Source: Terfezia claveryi
Lineage: Eukaryota > Ascomycota > Pezizomycetes > Pezizales > Pezizaceae
Assembly: GCA_015179025.1 (NCBI GenBank)
Contig: WHUX01000617.1
Coordinates: forward strand, 1 to 17,032
Length of the DNA stretch: 17,032 bases
Direction of reading: 5' to 3'
A program made the position numbers and the translations under genes. The notes beneath the pieces are model-generated. The model made no database searches. It saw only the letters and a program-made list of their open reading frames with translations, and was not told the DNA's origin. Within the stretch, counting starts at the first letter, position 1; each line of letters starts with the position of its first letter. Shown one piece after another: positions 1 to 9,029 of the stretch.

Positions 1-184
1 GAGGACAAAGAGAGCACACTATATATACAGGCTTCCTTCCTGGCTGGCCAAGGCCACCGGAAGGAATAAGGTTCCCAAGACCCCTTATATCGGGAGCTGA
101 GATAACCACGATAACCAACACGGAATAACAGTCATAACAAGAATCGGACTAGCAGAACTAGGCTAGGAGGGGATGGTTGTGACA
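1..184 (-). repeat. Element A 3' LTR, partial (runs off the left edge)
   Basis: On the minus strand the LTR opens with TGTCACAACC at 184, directly after a polypurine tract. This is the usual TG start of a Gypsy LTR. The other end lies outside the window, so length and target duplication cannot be given. A TATATATA run at 20-27 (minus) may be the U3 TATA box. Confidence 0.8.
20..27 (-). promoter_or_regulatory. Possible TATA box in the LTR of element A
   Basis: The minus strand reads TATATATA about 157 bases into the LTR, a fitting place for a U3 promoter. It rests on the motif alone. Confidence 0.4.
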
Positions 185-196
185 CTATTCCCCTTT
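185..196 (-). other. Polypurine tract of element A
   Basis: The minus strand reads AAAGGGGAATAG immediately before the TGTCAC start of the LTR. In LTR retrotransposons this site primes plus-strand DNA synthesis. Its position against the LTR edge supports the boundary. Confidence 0.75.
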
Positions 197-380
197 TCAG
201 TTCGGAGCCACAGCTCCGAAAGGCAAGGAGAAAGGCAAGGTAAAAGGAAAGGCAAAAGGCAAGATAGAAACAAACAAACAAAACAAGCGAACAAAACCAA
301 TAACCTACAAAACAACCCTAACACCGAAGGTAGGTAAACACAACAACCAGAACACTTCCAATCCCAAGCCGATAATAACA
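197..380 (-). other. Untranslated tract between pol and 3' LTR of element A
   Basis: This stretch is low in complexity. On the plus strand 200-300 is almost all A and G (AAAGGCAAG-like units and an ACAAACAAAC run). The minus strand can be read as a hydrophobic Leu/Cys-rich peptide, but that is what a C/T-rich tract gives. I see no gene here. Confidence 0.6.
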
Positions 381-2129
381 TCATGGCACAGGGCGAGGCT
401 TTCGAGGGTAGCACTGGTGGAACAAGTCGACCAGGTCCTATGCATTTTCCAGGTTATCAGCAGGCTGCCAGGTCGTCTCCTCATCCCCTAGCCACTTGAC
501 CTTGTACTGCAGATGCCCATACCTTCTCTGCGAGTCCAGCACTTCCTCTACCTCCCATTCCTCTTCACCTTCGATAACCACGGGAGGAGGTGGGGGGTGC
601 TTTTGTCCTAGAAGAGGGTCCTCCGCGGCGGGCTTGATCTTAGAGACATGGACAACCGGGTGGCGTTTAATGTCTTTGGAGAACCTCAGGTGGTAGGTAT
701 GAGTGCACACAGCGGCCAACACCTCAAATGGACCTAGGAACTTGTGGTCGAGCTTGCGGGAGGGCCGTTCTATTCGGAAGTGCTGGCTGGAGAGCTATAC
801 CTTGTCGCCTGGCTGGTATCTAGGGGCTGACAGCCGTGATCCATTAGCATACCCAGCTTGCCTGGCTTGCACATATCCTAGCTCGGCTTTCAGGGTTTGG
901 TGGAGTTCAGCGATTTCAACTGCGAACTCCTTAGCTAGAGGGTGGGCTTTTTGCAGGGGCGCTAGAGCATCCACAAACCGGAGGTGCCAACCGTAGTTAG
1001 CCAGGAAAGGTGAGATTTTGGAGGATTTCGAGAACTGGTTGTTCGCGGCAAACTCGCTAGTAGCCAGCAACGAAACCTAGTTATCCTGCTAGTAATTGAC
1101 AAAGGCCCATAGATATTGCTCCATAATGGCATTCATTCTCTCCGATTGGCCATCTGTCTGGGGGTAATATGCTGTTGACAAACTCACTTTAATTCCTAGA
1201 AGCTCGCAGAAGGCTCTCCAAAAGTCCGAGGTGAACTGAGGGCCACAGTCGGACACAATGGATTCGGGGAGCCCGTGATACCGGAACATGTTGTTGAGGT
1301 AGAGGTTGGCCAGCTCCTGAGCAGAAAAGGTATCCCGACAAGGTACGACATACCTCATCTTAGTCAACTGGTCTACCACCATCAGGATGGCATTGAATCC
1401 CGAGTCTTCCGGCAATCCCATCACGAAATCCATAGTCAGGTGCAGCCATGGCCGATCTGGGATATCCAGGGGCTTCAAAGTGCCATATGGAGCGTGGCGG
1501 ACAGGCTTGGCACGTTTGCACACATGGCAATTCTGTATGTACCACTCCATGTCCTTCCGCTGGTCAATCCAAGTGTACTCCCTAGACAGAAGCTCTAATG
1601 TCTTGGCCACTTCAGGGTGACCTGCCACCAAGGTGTCATGGTGCTCCTCGATTAGCCTCAGCCTTAACCCTCCTCCTTCTGGTATATAGAGCCATTCACA
1701 GTGGTATAGGAGGCCCTCCTAGATGGTACATTTGGGCAGGGAGATTTTGGGGTGGCGGCGCTGGCCGGAATCCACTGTAGCGATAATTTCCTTGGCCAGG
1801 GGGTCATCCTCATATGCCTGTTTTACCCGTTGTCGGAGGTCAGCTCTCGCCCCAGCCTCCGCATAAGACTCAGCTTCAGCATTAGCCTTGGCTTCAGCTT
1901 CCACATCAGCCTCAGCTTCCGCATCAGCCTCAGCTTTTGCAAGGACATTAGCCGCCAGATCAAGGTTTTAGGGCTCCAATACCACCTGATTTTGGTATTT
2001 TAGCCTTTTATCCCCCCCTTTAGGGAGATCTCCTGATCTCCGGGTTAATGCATCGGGCTTGCCACCAGCCTTTCTGGGGCGGTATTTAATCTTAAAGTTG
2101 AACTGAGAGAGGAATTCCGACCACCTAGC
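381..2129 (-). pseudogene. pol: Element A pol remnant: RNase H tail, integrase, chromodomain
   Basis: All parts lie in one frame. The RNase H end (about 2020-2129) carries the [10 protein letters not shown] block with the last catalytic Asp. An Ala/Glu-rich linker follows (about 1849-1939). The integrase keeps its zinc motif (HHDTLVAGH, then CHVC) and the full D,D35E triad: Asp at 1428-1430 in MDFVMGLP, Asp at 1248-1250 in VSDCGPQF, Glu at 1140-1142 in GQSERMN. The usual SDRG is SDCG here. The chromodomain (441-557, WEVEEVL to WQPADNL) would bind methylated histone H3 and steer integration to heterochromatin. In-frame stops lie at 438-440, 795-797, 1077-1079, 1089-1091, 1719-1721 and 1968-1970, each explicable by CAG, CAA or TGG becoming a stop. 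I see no indels. The natural stop is probably the TGA at 381-383. The 5' end was removed by element B. Confidence 0.9.
1849..1939 (-). repeat. Short tandem repeat coding for an Ala-Glu linker in element A
   Basis: Units of about 6 bases (GCTTCA, GCATCA, GCCTCA on the plus strand) are repeated and read on the minus strand as alternating Ala and Glu. The stretch sits between RNase H and the integrase zinc motif. The equivalent linker in element B has no such run, so this looks like a local expansion. Confidence 0.75.
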
Positions 2130-2310
2130 TGTAATGGCGTAAGTCGATGGCTGTGGCTATAACTAAAGACGTGACTCCAAGGAGCACACGAAGACGAAAC
2201 TATAACCGTAGATTGGAGTATCAGAACAAAAGGCAGAGTCTGTATTACCCAGGTTATAATACAAGACATTGTGTAAGGAACAAGAACAAGAAACGACAAC
2301 TAAGGCTTCC

Positions 2311-2318
2311 TATATACA
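2311..2318 (-). promoter_or_regulatory. Possible TATA box in the LTR of element B
   Basis: The minus strand reads TGTATATA about 300 bases into the LTR, downstream of the hairpin array. Its place fits a U3/R border, but it rests on the motif alone. Confidence 0.4.
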
Positions 2319-2358
2319 CGATTGCCGTAGCTAAAGGAGTGGCGCCTGACTAACTTGA

Positions 2359-2382
2359 TATCACCTGCGATCGCAGGTGATA
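2359..2382. repeat. 24-bp perfect palindrome in the LTR of element B
   Basis: The arms TATCACCTGCGA and TCGCAGGTGATA are exact reverse complements with no spacer. It could be a dimeric protein-binding site or the stem of an RNA hairpin. Its function is unknown. Confidence 0.9.
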
Positions 2383-2438
2383 CTCCGCGATCCACCTCTC
2401 TAATCCCTTCTAGTATTAAGATACTCGAACAAGCCTGC

Positions 2439-2621
2439 TGACACTCGAACAAGCCTGTTCGGGTGTGAAATACCTCGCAAGTAAATTCAAATACCATGCT
2501 GACACTCAAACAAGCCTGTTCGGGTGTCAAATAGCTCACAAGTAAATTCAAATACCATGCTGACACTCGAATAAGCCTGTTCGGGTGTCAAATAGCTCGC
2601 AAGTAAATTAACGCCATGACA
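2439..2621 (-). repeat. Three 61-bp tandem units, each with a 30-bp hairpin
   Basis: Hairpins lie at 2439-2468, 2500-2529 and 2561-2590, exactly 61 bases apart. Each has a 13-base left arm (TGACACTCGAACA type), a 4-base loop (AGCC) and a 13-base right arm (TGTTCGGGTGTCA). The bases between hairpins are nearly the same in each unit. A half copy precedes the first at about 2421-2438. The array lies in the upstream (U3) part of the LTR. Nearly the same 30-mer occurs in the LTR of element D. Confidence 0.95.
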
Positions 2622-2632
2622 ATATCCCCTCC
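2622..2632 (-). other. Polypurine tract of element B
   Basis: The minus strand reads GGAGGGGATAT directly before the TGTCATGG start of the LTR. It would prime plus-strand DNA synthesis and it supports the LTR boundary. Confidence 0.75.
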
Positions 2633-2655
2633 TTACGGCCGAAGTCCCTTGAGGC

Positions 2656-5600
2656 TTAGTCTTCGTCTTCCGGCAATGGTCCTGGTTTGCTCGGATTTCA
2701 CCTGTGGAAGTCATCAATAGCCTTGAGTTTATTAATGTTGGTTGCCGGTTCCCAGTCTGGTCTTTCAAACCCTACCCATTTCACTAAGTACTCTAATTTC
2801 TTCCACCGAAGATGAGAATCCAAGATTTCTTCCACATGCCACTCTTCCTCATTATTAACTATCACTGGTGGAGGTGGGGGATTGTATTGCTCCGGTAGGG
2901 GATTATTGTTTGCCGGGTCGAGAAGTGAAACATGCTGGACTCGATGATAATGCACACTAGCGGGGAAGTCAAGTTCGTATGCATAGGGGGATATGACCTT
3001 TGTGATCTTGTACGACGGGCCAATCCGTTTATGGTCGAGCTTTCTACTTGGCCGTTATGTTGTAATGTGCTGGCTATTAAACCAAACCAGATCTTCCTCC
3101 TTGAATACTGGAGCATTATCTCGTCCTTTGTCTGCTTGCTCCTGTTGCCATGCCTGCGCCCTAGCCATCTCGTTTTGTAAGTGTTCCGTTATTTCCTTGA
3201 TCTTCCCGGCCACCTCTATAGGACTCCGCTCATCAGGTCGTATGGGCTTTTCCTCGAAATCAAATTGCCATAGTGGGTTATAACCATAATTCGCAAAGAA
3301 GGGAGATGACCCAGTTGTTTCAGAAGCTTGATTATTAGCTGCAAACTCGGTAAGATGCAACCAGTTCTCCCAGTCATCCTGCAAATAATTTACATATACC
3401 AGTAAATATTGTTCTAGAGTGGCATTGACTCGTTCGGTCTAGCCGTCAGTTTGAGGGTGAAACAGTGTGGACAGGAGAGGTTGAATCTTAAGCACTTAAC
3501 AAGAGAGCTTTCCAAAAGTGAGAGATGAATTGAGACCGACGGTCTGATACAATTGTTCTAGGAAGACCATGGAGGTAGAAGATATGCCGAGCATATAGAT
3601 CTGCTAATTGCTCTGCAGTAGTGGTATCACGACAGGGAATAAAGTGCTGCATTTTAGTTAGTCGACATACTACTACCAAAATTGCATTGTATCCATTTGA
3701 CCAGGGTAGCCCAATAATAAAATCTATGGAGATATCTTGCCAAGCACCTTGGGGAATTGCGAGTGGTCGAAGAATGCTGTATTGGGCATGTCGTGTCGTT
3801 CGTGCACGTTGACAGGGATGACAATTGCGTACATACTGATCAATATCCTTATACATTTTTGGCCAATAATATTGTCGCGAGATAAGCTCAAGTGTCTTGG
3901 ATCGCCCTGGATGCCCCGCTGCTGGGATATCATGATGGTCCTGAATTAGACGTAACTTTAGAGGCATATAATTTGGTACATATATCCACCTATGATATTT
4001 TAGCTTTCCATTATCCTCTTCACATTCGGCTAGCGAGATGTCCTTAGATCGCTTCCCTCCTTGTTGCAGCTTAGCTAATGTCTTTCTTGGCAGTGGATCA
4101 ACTTCAAAACCCCTATTAAACAAGTCCTCTAGTTCCAACTCTTCTACTGTTGTATTGATTGTTAAATTGTGAGGTTTGAGAACGACTTGATTTTGAAACC
4201 TTATACGTTCATCTCCTTCCTTTGGAAGGTCTCCTGACCTTCTTGTTAATGCATCTGGTTTTCCCCCTGCTTTACCTAGACGGTAAACTATCTTGAAGTT
4301 GAAGCGGGAGAGAAATTCTGACCATCGAGCTTGACGGCAGTTGAGGAGCTTTGTTGACATAAAGTATTCTAGATTTTTGTGATCTGAGAGTACTTTGATT
4401 GGATGGGGGGTGGATTCCAATTCAGCTCGCCATTCTTCGAAGCATCGGATAATAGCCATTAATTCTTTATCATAAATCTCATAGTTGTATTCAGTTGGTG
4501 AGTACTTCTTAGAGAAGTAAGCAACAGGGTGAAGTATGCTATTATCGTCATATTGAGAAAGAATTCCAATAGAAACGTAGTCTAATGCATCTGTTTCTAC
4601 TATAATTTCACGGTCGGGATCAAAATGCTGGAGAACGGGAGCGGGAGTAAACGATGTTTTAAGGTTTTGGAATGCCTTCTGGCATTCGTCGCTCCAATGC
4701 CAGGTTGTATTTTTTTTTGTTAGTTTCATGATAAGAGCTACAATCTTGGAGAAGTCTTTGATAAACTGGCAATAAAAATTAGTGAATCCTAGAAAAGCAC
4801 GGGCATCATGAAGGTTAATTGGGGATTCCCAGTCCATTACGGCCTTAACTTTAGCTGGATCCATTTGTATCCCTTCTGCTGAGATAATCATGCCCAGGTA
4901 GTGGACCGTGGTCTTATGAAATTCACACTTCTCGGGTTTTAGGTAGAGGCTGGCTTTTTGGAGAGCTTGCAATACCTTGGTAACATATGTTCGGTGTTCT
5001 TCGAGGGTATCACTATATATTAAAATGTCATCAAGATAAGCCATACAGAATTTTCAAGGAAGGGATGGAGAACATTATTAATAAAATGTTGGAAGCTGGC
5101 AGGAGCATTTGTGAGGCCGAAAGGCATAACTAAGGTCTCATATAAGCCATAACGAGTTCGGAACGCTGTTTTCCATTTCTCTCCTTCTGCCATCCGGATG
5201 AGGTTGTAGGCGATTCTAATGTCAAGAGCCGTATAGTATCGTGCCTTAGAAAGTCTAGTCAAAGTCACTCTTATAAGGGGTAGTGGGTATCGGTTCTTGA
5301 TGGAACCATCATTAAGACCACGATAATCAACACAAAGACGCAAGGACTCATCCTTCTTCTTAACAAATAAGATAGGTGCACCTGCGGGAGATGAGGAGGC
5401 ACGAATAAATCTTTTGGACAGGTTTTCTTCCAGCCATACTTTAAGAGCCTCTAACTCTGGTTTTGATAGGGAGTATAGAGGTCCAAAAGGGGGAGTAAAT
5501 CCTTCTTTAAGAGGAATTTTATGGTCGTAAGGTCGGTAGGGGGGGAGGATTTCCGCAATAGCCTTCTTAAATAATGGAAGGAATTCGTGGTATTCAGAAG

Positions 5601-6302
5601 GCACTAGTTCCTTGATCTTATCCTCCTCCGTCTTAGGTTGTTGTTCATGTTTTTTTAAAGCCATGTTAAGTTCATAGATAGTTGTCCGGAATGCTGTTTC
5701 CACCTGCTTTGCTTTTTTAACTAGGCGACTAAAGGTTGATCCTGCAATAAGGGCAATTCGAGGGTTTTCTGGAACTGGAATTGAGATACCCTTTATGGTT
5801 GAGGGTTTTTCACAACAATGGTAGAGGCAAAAATCGGAGTCGAAAGTAACAGTGTTCTTAGCGAAACGGATATTCACATTATGACGTCATAGCCATGGAA
5901 GTCCTAATACTATGGGGTAGTGGCCTAGTTTGGTAATAAACATTGGAAGTTCCTCTTAATGCTGATCAATTATTAGCTTTAGCTTGCTAATGTGTGTGAT
6001 TGTCCCTGACTCGATTGGTCACCCATCAATGACTTCTAGTGTTCGAGGATTATTGAGTTTATAAAGGGGGAGTTGGTGATGGCTTGCAAATTCCTGGTCT
6101 ATAAATGCATAACCCGTTGCTCTGTAGTCTATCAGGGCATGAGTAAGGATTCTGGAACCATTGTCGTTTAATTCGCAACTAACTATAAGGTGATTCCCAT
6201 CCAAAAACTCTTCCTCCGAAGACTGCAAAGACTAACTGGGAATGCTTAAAGAGTCCAGAAATTTATTCTGCCTCAGCTCAGTGCCATCCCTCTGAGGTGA
6301 GG
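2656..6302 (-). pseudogene. pol: Element B protease-RT-RNase H-integrase-chromodomain, broken
   Basis: The protease (about 6019-6230) has LIDYRATGYAFID where LID-SGAT is expected, so the catalytic Asp stays but the next two residues are changed. RT (5020-5877) and RH-IN (3488-5044) follow. RT motif C (YLDDILIY, near 5025) is intact but sits just past a 1-base frameshift. RNase H keeps its acidic residues (ETDAL, DKELMAI, SDHKNL, PDALTRR). Integrase has an HH-CC finger, Asp in ISIDFI, Asp in VSDRRSQF (normally SDRG) and Glu in TERVN. A second indel near 3490-3500 restores the frame. The chromodomain is at 2701-2841. In-frame stops lie at 2698, 3055, 3439, 5887, 5956, 6019 and 6232; all fit CAA, CAG or CGA turned into a stop. 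The natural end is probably the TAA at 2656-2658. Confidence 0.9.
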
Positions 6303-6880
6303 CTACTCTTTTGCCTGTTCCCTTACTTCTAGTCCCTTATTCATGGTTTCCATAACCATTTCGGCAGCTTGTAAAGTACGTTTTTGTACGTGTAGGCAAG
6401 TTCTGACTCCATGTCCCATTCCTCCACAATAATAGCACCTTCCTTTAGCCATTCTCTTTGCTTTTTCCTCCGGAGATATCTTCTTCCTTCTTGCAGACAA
6501 ATCTATGGGCCCAGGGTGAGTACCCGTGGCTGTAGAGGTACAGGGAGTTTGGACTATTTGGGGGTTAACTGGAGCGAGAGCGGTAGGGCGTGATATCATT
6601 CGGGGTGTTGGTCCAACACGATTACGCATTTGGGTTTGTAGCACGCCGCGACGAGTATCTAGCCTTTGGCAGACCTCTACATACTCATTAAACTCCGTGG
6701 GCTCAGGATGTATGGCGAGGAGATCTTGTTGTAGTTGGTAGGAAAGTCCGAGCTTTAGAGCTGCCAACTTAGCCGTATTACCCCAACTCATTTCAGCTGC
6801 ATATCGTTGAAATTCGGCAAAATAGGCAGCGAACTCCCTGGCCCCCTGAATGATCGTTTGTAGTTTGTACTCTACATTGG
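6303..6880 (-). pseudogene. gag: Element B gag, N-terminus removed by element C
   Basis: The frame is open from 6880 to the TAG at 6303-6305. It begins in capsid-like sequence (AREFAAYFAEFQRYAAEM, then a GLSYQLQQDL block), as in retrotransposon gag domains that assemble the virus-like particle. A canonical CX2CX4HX4C zinc knuckle, CYYCGGMGHGVRTC, lies near the C-terminus and would bind RNA. The remaining part has no stops. The protease frame is -1 relative to gag and is open across the gag stop, so a -1 frameshift is likely to have joined them. The missing N-terminal half should lie to the right, beyond C. Confidence 0.88.
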
Positions 6881-7180
6881 TGTAATGAATGGTACTAGAC
6901 AGTATTCATTCGGTACCGTTTATACAATTTATATCCGTAGGCACTGATGTTTGTGTATTTCGGTTCTGCTGAGGTAAGACCTCAGAAGGGTAGAGAGATT
7001 ACTATGTGGGACGTTCCCGAAGGGAACAGTAATTAACTGGTATAATCTATCTTATATGATTTGTGCTATCTAAGCTATATGATCTTGATCTGATCGGAAT
7101 ATAGGCTTGCTTGCTCTGAAGGCTTGCTTGGTTGCTTCTTGTCTTTCTTGTCTGTGGATTCCAGAGGGAATCCAGCGGCC

Positions 7181-7188
7181 TATTTATA
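7181..7188 (-). promoter_or_regulatory. TATA box in the LTR of element C
   Basis: The minus strand reads TATAAATA, matching the consensus. It lies downstream of the tandem TGAGTCA array in the sense direction, so transcription should start at about 7150-7160. Confidence 0.65.
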
Positions 7189-7266
7189 CTCCTCTGAGAT
7201 CTGATGACTAAGGAAATAAATACAATAAAGGGTGGCACACCAGAAGGTGGTGCGCTGTACAAAAGG

Positions 7267-7410
7267 GGTCATGTGGCCATGGTAATGAGTCACACGCCTT
7301 AAACGATGGTCATGTGGCCATAGTAATGAGTCACACGCCATAAACGATGGTCATATGGCCATAGTAATGAGTCACATGCCATAAAAAGAGGTCACGCGGC
7401 CATAATGAGG
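7267..7410. repeat. 41-bp tandem repeat, 3.5 copies, with three TGAGTCA sites
   Basis: Units start at 7267, 7308, 7349 and 7390 (the last one partial), exactly 41 bases apart. Three units contain TGAGTCA, at 7286-7292, 7327-7333 and 7368-7374. This is the half-palindromic core bound by Gcn4/Cpc1 and AP-1 type bZIP factors. The array lies about 80-230 bases upstream of the TATA box in the sense direction, where an enhancer would be expected. Confidence 0.9.
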
Positions 7411-7605
7411 GTGTCTTCATATGGCAAGTGCCACGGAACTTCCCATGGCAGATTCCGCGTGCTATGGACGCTTATAAAGCAATAGGAGGTGGTAGAAGGC
7501 TAATCCTTCAACCGAGAGGCTTAGTTACATAACATAGTAGTAATATAGGAAATACAAAAGTATACAATCAATTATATAAGCAATGAAATAACGTTCTCCA
7601 TTACA

Positions 7606-7615
7606 CTTCCCCACA
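7606..7615 (-). other. Polypurine tract of element C
   Basis: The minus strand reads TGTGGGGAAG directly before the TGTAATGG start of the LTR. This is the expected plus-strand primer site. Confidence 0.7.
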
Positions 7616-7633
7616 TAGAAGGATTTCCTATTC

Positions 7634-9029
7634 TTACTTCCTTCGCTCTGCCATATTGGTTTCCATACGTCCTAAGATTTGATGCATTGTTAATACATTA
7701 GCATTAACGTGAATATCCTTAGTGTTTCCTTGACTCATGATTCTATCTCGTTCTTGTTGGATGAGAGCTCGGGTCTCATCTCTGGTTCGTGGTCCTTGTT
7801 TTCCTTTAGTCCTTCGACGTCTCTTGAATGTATCTTTCATGCTTCCGGTCGTCCAGAAGTCTTGAAGAATTTCGGTGGTGATATCCTTGGCGTTTACCCA
7901 GGAATCATATTTAGGAGTGTATCCTAGCCATCTGACCTTATATTGTATTTCTCTAGTTTGAGGAGCTGTTCTGAATTCTAATACCTTTTCAACTTCATAA
8001 TGATCATCTTGAATTGGTCCTGGTTCCTGAGATTGTCTGTGAGGGAACTGGATGGGATCGTTTTTGTAGTATGGTTTGAGTTTGCTAATATGAAAAGTAT
8101 TATATATGAGGTGGAGGTCAGGTTGACTGGATAGGTCTAGGCTATGGTTATTACGTTTCCGATTACTAGAAATAATGGGAAATGGGCCTAGCCATTTTGG
8201 TTTGAGCTTGGGTGAGACATTCGATAGGTTGATATTTTCTGAGGAAAGTATAACTTGTTGTCCGACTGAAAATTTGGCTATATTGGGTAGTTGTTTGTTC
8301 GCTTGAGATGCTTGAGTCTTCTTGGCGTCATATAGGTTTTTGGATGTTACCTCATGATGTTCGTTTGCTGGTACATATGCATTAATGGGGTATGGAAGTA
8401 TCGATACGCCAAGATGTGCATTAAATCCAAATAGTGTGGAAAAAGGACTATTCTGTCTAGCGGCATTATACCTAGAGTTAAGTTTCAACTGTATCTCTGG
8501 TAGTTTCTGTAGCCAATCAAATCCTTCGATTTATCAGGCTCTTGCTACTTGTAGAATTTCTTTGTTCACAATTTCCGATTGTCCGTCTGCACGTGGATGA
8601 TATGCGGTGGACGGTTCCAACTTGATTCCTTTATTCCTAGCCCAATCTTGAAAGTGCGTTGACATAAAAAGAGTGTCGCGGTCAAAAACAATACAGAAAG
8701 GGTATCCCATAGTTGGGACTACATGAGTATCAAAGGTAGCAGTATATTGTTTTGCTGTGAAATTATCTGAGATAGGAATAAGAAACTTGAATCCTGATTG
8801 TCTATCAACAATTGTCCAAAGTCGTGAAATACAAACTACATGATCTTCTTCAACAGGAATATTCGGGTACAAAATTGAACACTTAGTAAACACAGGTGCT
8901 ACTTTAAGAAAATCCATTGATATGTCAGTCCATGGCCTACTTGGTACATGTAATGGAGTTACGAGTCCAAGTGGCGCCTTGTTGGAATACTTTGTCCGTT
9001 GACAAGTATCACAACTTCTGATATAGTCC
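7634..9029 (-). pseudogene. pol: Element C integrase and chromodomain, broken
   Basis: The frame runs from about 9048 to the TAA at 7634. It starts inside the zinc finger: CDTC is present but the HH half is missing, at a point where the upstream frame (9030-9401) runs into a stop. The catalytic core keeps Asp (8912-8914, MDFLKVAP), Asp (8681-8683, VFDRD) and Glu (8573-8575, GQSEIVN), with 35 residues between the last two. Two adjacent stops (8531-8536) interrupt it. The C-terminal part has the typical GPFPI block, and a chromodomain at 7880-7999 (YEVEKVLEF to DSWVNAKDI). A basic tail with KRRRRTKGK follows, which could be a nuclear localisation signal. Confidence 0.9.

Larger units (their letters stand above)
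1..2129 (-). mobile_element. Element A: 3' part of a degraded Ty3/Gypsy chromovirus
   Basis: Read on the minus strand, this stretch gives the end of RNase H, an integrase, a chromodomain, a short untranslated tract, a polypurine tract and the start of a 3' LTR. That order (RT-RH-IN-chromodomain) is typical of chromoviral Ty3/Gypsy elements. The coding part stays in one frame for over 1.7 kb but holds six stop codons, so this copy cannot make an integrase. The element is broken at 2129|2130, where the LTR of element B starts. The matching point in B's own pol (near 4330) continues smoothly, which shows that the break is an insertion. Protease, RT and gag of A are not in the window. Confidence 0.93.
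2130..2621 (-). repeat. Element B 3' LTR, complete (492 bp)
   Basis: The edges are set by extended terminal inverted repeats: the plus strand starts TGTAATGGCGTAA at 2130 and the minus strand starts TGTCATGGCGTTAA at 2621. The left edge coincides exactly with the point where homology between A and B pol is lost. The right edge is followed by a polypurine tract. Inside are a TATA-like site (2311-2318), a 24-bp perfect palindrome (2359-2382) and three 61-bp tandem units carrying a hairpin (2439-2621). Confidence 0.9.
2130..6880 (-). mobile_element. Element B: Ty3/Gypsy chromovirus, 3' LTR through most of gag
   Basis: Read on the minus strand this element gives gag, protease, RT, RNase H, integrase, chromodomain, polypurine tract and a complete 3' LTR. 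It is inserted in the RNase H region of A; the flanking bases CTAGC (2125-2129) would be one copy of the 5-bp target duplication, whose partner lies out of view. It is itself interrupted at 6880|6881, inside gag, by the LTR of element C. Seven stops and two indels make it non-autonomous. Its pol resembles that of A in the RH linker, the integrase and the Pro-rich stretch before the chromodomain, so the two are related families, but their LTR ends differ. Confidence 0.93.
6881..7605 (-). repeat. Element C 3' LTR, complete (725 bp)
   Basis: The edges are set by a 7-bp terminal inverted repeat: plus strand TGTAATG at 6881 and minus strand TGTAATG at 7605. The left edge is where the gag frame of B breaks off and the right edge abuts a polypurine tract. 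In the sense (minus) direction the order is 41-bp tandem repeats (7267-7410), TATAAATA (7181-7188), a hairpin at the probable transcript start, then hairpins near the 3' end (6969-6985 and 7013-7027). Confidence 0.9.

Noticed and set aside
163..414. Minus-strand peptide rich in Leu and Cys that looks like a membrane protein
   Set aside because: It comes from a low-complexity C/T-rich tract and crosses the polypurine tract and LTR edge of element A.
2439..2590. Evenly spaced palindromic repeats that superficially resemble a CRISPR array
   Set aside because: The spacers are nearly identical to each other, only three units exist, and they lie inside a fungal LTR. It is a tandem repeat.
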